From positions 186,001 to 250,000 of the forward strand of contig OZ245773.1 of NCBI GenBank assembly GCA_965227645.1: a stretch of 64,000 nt of DNA, in the 5' to 3' direction. The translations under genes and the position numbers were made by a program. Origin of the DNA: Flavimaribacter sp024343425 (GTDB lineage: Bacteria; Pseudomonadota; Alphaproteobacteria; Rhizobiales; Rhizobiaceae). Positions 62,386 through 64,000 of the stretch are shown in pieces (the stretch's first letter is position 1; every line of letters begins with the position of its first letter). Below the pieces are notes generated by a model, which was not told the origin of the DNA, did no database searches, and worked only from the letters and a program-made list of their open reading frames with translations.

Positions 62386-63723
62386 ATGTTTTACGAAAGC
62401 TTGAGCAGAATGAAACAGAGAGCGGGGAACGGTCCGGCGATTGTTCTGTGCGCCTTGACGATCATGCTCGCCGCCATGATGCCGGCAAGGGCTCTGGTCG
62501 AAATCGACATCAACAAGGGCAACGTCGAACCACTGCCGATCGCCGTGACCGATTTTATCTCGAACGACGATATCGGTCGGCAGATCTCCGAGGTCATATC
62601 CGCCGACCTGCGCCGGTCCGGTCTGTTTGCGCCAATCGATCCGAACGCCTTTATCCAGAAGATCACCAATCCTGACGTCGCGCCGCGTTTCGAGGACTGG
62701 AGGGTGATTAACGCCCAGGCGATCGTCGTGGGCCGCGTCACCCGCGAAGCGGACGGGCGCCTCAAAACGGAGTTCCGCCTGTGGGACACGTTCGCCGCAC
62801 AGCAATTGATCGGTCAGCAATTCTTCACCCAGCCTGAGAACTGGCGACGCGTCGCGCATATCATCGCGGATGCGATCTACCAGCGTCTGACGGGCGAGCG
62901 CGGTTATTTCGACACGCGCGTCGTGTTCGTTTCGGAATCCGGACCCCGCAACGATCGCCGCAAGCAACTGGCCATCATGGATCAGGACGGCGCCAATCTG
63001 AGGTTTCTGACCCAGGGCGACGACCTTGTCCTGACGCCGCGCTTTTCGCCCAATCGGCAGGAAGTGACCTACATGTCCTTCGCCAATGGCGAGCCGCGCG
63101 TCTATCTGCTGCAACTGGAAACAGGTCAGCGCGAACTGGTCGGCAATTTCCCCGGAATGACGTTCTCACCGCGTTTTTCTCCTGACGGGCAGAAAGTGAT
63201 CATGAGCCTGGAGCAGGGCGGCAACGCGAATATCTACACGATGGATCTTCGCTCCCGTTCGACCACGAGGCTGACGAATACGACCGCTATCGACACCTCG
63301 CCTTCCTACTCTCCGGAGGGGCGTCAGATCGTCTTTGAATCCGATCGCGGCGGACGTCAGCAGCTCTATGTCATGAACGCCGACGGCAGCGACCAGAAAC
63401 GAATCTCTTTCGGGGACGGGTCCTATTCGACCCCGGTCTGGTCGCCGCGCGGAGACCTTATCGCCTTCACCAAGCAGTCCGGCGGCAAGTTCTCCATCGG
63501 CGTCATGCGGCCGGACGGGTCCGGCGAACGTATCCTGACCACCGGATTTCACAATGAAGGACCGACCTGGGCGCCGAATGGCCGCGTCATCATGTTCTTC
63601 AGGCAGCCGGCCGGCGCCGGCGGACCGCAGCTCTATTCCATTGATCTGACAGGCTACAATGAACAGAGGATCGATACGCCGAATTTCGGCTCCGATCCGG
63701 CCTGGTCGCCATTGCTGGAATGA
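62386..63723 (+). CDS. tolB: TolB, periplasmic beta-propeller protein
   Basis: A 445-residue periplasmic protein with a signal peptide (about 1-36, ending ARA), a TolB_N domain and a six-bladed propeller with PD40-type motifs (FSPDGQKVI, YSPEGRQIVF, WSPRGDLIAF, WAPNGRVIMF). It binds Pal. The start at 62386 has GGAAGCC upstream and gives the longer signal, although an ATG at 62410 is possible. Confidence 0.95.
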   Translation: MFYESLSRMKQRAGNGPAIVLCALTIMLAAMMPARALVEIDINKGNVEPLPIAVTDFISNDDIGRQISEVISADLRRSGLFAPIDPNAFIQKITNPDVAPRFEDWRVINAQAIVVGRVTREADGRLKTEFRLWDTFAAQQLIGQQFFTQPENWRRVAHIIADAIYQRLTGERGYFDTRVVFVSESGPRNDRRKQLAIMDQDGANLRFLTQGDDLVLTPRFSPNRQEVTYMSFANGEPRVYLLQLETGQRELVGNFPGMTFSPRFSPDGQKVIMSLEQGGNANIYTMDLRSRSTTRLTNTTAIDTSPSYSPEGRQIVFESDRGGRQQLYVMNADGSDQKRISFGDGSYSTPVWSPRGDLIAFTKQSGGKFSIGVMRPDGSGERILTTGFHNEGPTWAPNGRVIMFFRQPAGAGGPQLYSIDLTGYNEQRIDTPNFGSDPAWSPLLE

Positions 63724-63807
63724 ACAGGGAAACATCAAGAAAGAGCGCCACAAGGCAATGCCCGGACGTTATCACGAACAAAAGTCGTCAATTCGAGGAG
63801 ACAGACT

Positions 63808-64000
63808 ATGACAACCCTAACTAGGATCGCGCGAAATCCGGTCGCGCTGGCGTTGGTGGCGACGCTGGCGATTGCCGGATGTTCGTCCAAGAGATCAATG
63901 CCCAACAATCCGGGCGAACTCGGACTCGGCGGCAACGCCGCGCCGGGTTCGCGTCAGGATTTCACGCTGAATGTGGGTGACCGGATTTTCTTCAACACCG
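63808..64000 (+). CDS. pal: Peptidoglycan-associated lipoprotein Pal, N-terminal part
   Basis: The first 64 codons of an outer-membrane lipoprotein. The signal ends in the lipobox IAGC (Cys-24) followed by SSKRSMPNNPG. The start of the OmpA-like domain appears at NVGDRIFF. The window ends here. It lies 84 bases after tolB, with GAGGAG before the ATG. Confidence 0.93.
   Translation, partial: MTTLTRIARNPVALALVATLAIAGCSSKRSMPNNPGELGLGGNAAPGSRQDFTLNVGDRIFFNT

Overview
The window is chromosomal DNA of an alphaproteobacterium, almost certainly Hyphomicrobiales (Rhizobiales), from a lineage near Rhizobiaceae, Phyllobacteriaceae or Aurantimonadaceae. The genus cannot be fixed from sequence alone. 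The evidence is a high-GC composition and several lineage-typical genes: a Brucella Omp10-like lipoprotein, homospermidine synthase, GapR/DUF2312, DUF1465, DUF1192, DUF1036 next to pyruvate kinase, a zapA-6S RNA-5-FTHF cyclo-ligase neighbourhood, and a ruvCAB / sqdBDC / ybgC-tol-pal run. No rRNA, tRNA, insertion sequence, prophage, toxin-antitoxin pair or CRISPR array was recognised. The gene content looks like core genome throughout, with no obvious transferred island.

Layout. 1-5 kb: end of gltB, gltD, a small lipoprotein, a degenerate SGNH (DUF459) protein and an MltB-type lytic transglycosylase. 5-10.4 kb: galU, an outer-membrane barrel, an SPFH-NfeD pair and hemH. 10.5-18 kb: a LysM-tagged 5'-nucleotidase, a PaaK-like ligase with an altered P-loop, Omp10, homospermidine synthase and oligoendopeptidase F. 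18-25.7 kb: a DUF882 peptidase with a long proline-rich tail, gapR, DUF1244, DUF1036-pyk, an alpha/beta hydrolase, a TPR protein, rpmJ and an SDR. 25.7-33.9 kb: purK-purE-DUF465, a second divergent DUF465 gene, a TauE-acyl-CoA synthetase pair, a ThiE-like protein, a Sel1 protein, efp and an inositol monophosphatase. 34-37.9 kb: a MotA/TolQ-like plus MotB/OmpA-like envelope motor pair and an FAD dehydrogenase, followed by a non-coding 39-40 bp tandem array. 38-43.7 kb: an ABC exporter, rpmE, DUF1465, a candidate small RNA with CtrA-type sites, DUF1192, a quinone oxidoreductase, a 52-residue membrane protein and an SGNH esterase. 43.8-49.3 kb: a central-carbon cluster on the minus strand (tkt, gap, pgk, class I fructose-bisphosphate aldolase). 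49.7-55 kb: DUF4164, zapA, 6S RNA, 5-FTHF cyclo-ligase, YmdB-like phosphoesterase, an MBL-fold protein, yebC and ruvCAB. 56-59.2 kb: a sulfolipid operon sqdB-sqdD-sqdC on the minus strand. 59.5-64 kb: ybgC-tolQRAB-pal, with pal cut by the window end.

The gene set covers envelope maintenance (Tol-Pal, lytic transglycosylase, DUF882, Omp10, SQDG), central metabolism (glutamate synthase, lower glycolysis and transketolase, purine step PurEK) and Holliday-junction processing. Non-coding signals add to this: a 6S RNA, a probable three-stem sRNA preceded by a perfect TTAA-N7-TTAA (CtrA-like) site, a LexA-like box before ruvC, and two inverted repeats that look like operators.

I see no clearly new multi-gene system. 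The best candidates for something little described are the MotA/MotB-like pair at 34.1-36.2 kb, the 39-40 bp repeat array at 38.0-38.2 kb, the CtrA-linked sRNA locus at 41.2-41.5 kb and the apparent SGNH pseudo-enzyme at 2.5-3.7 kb.
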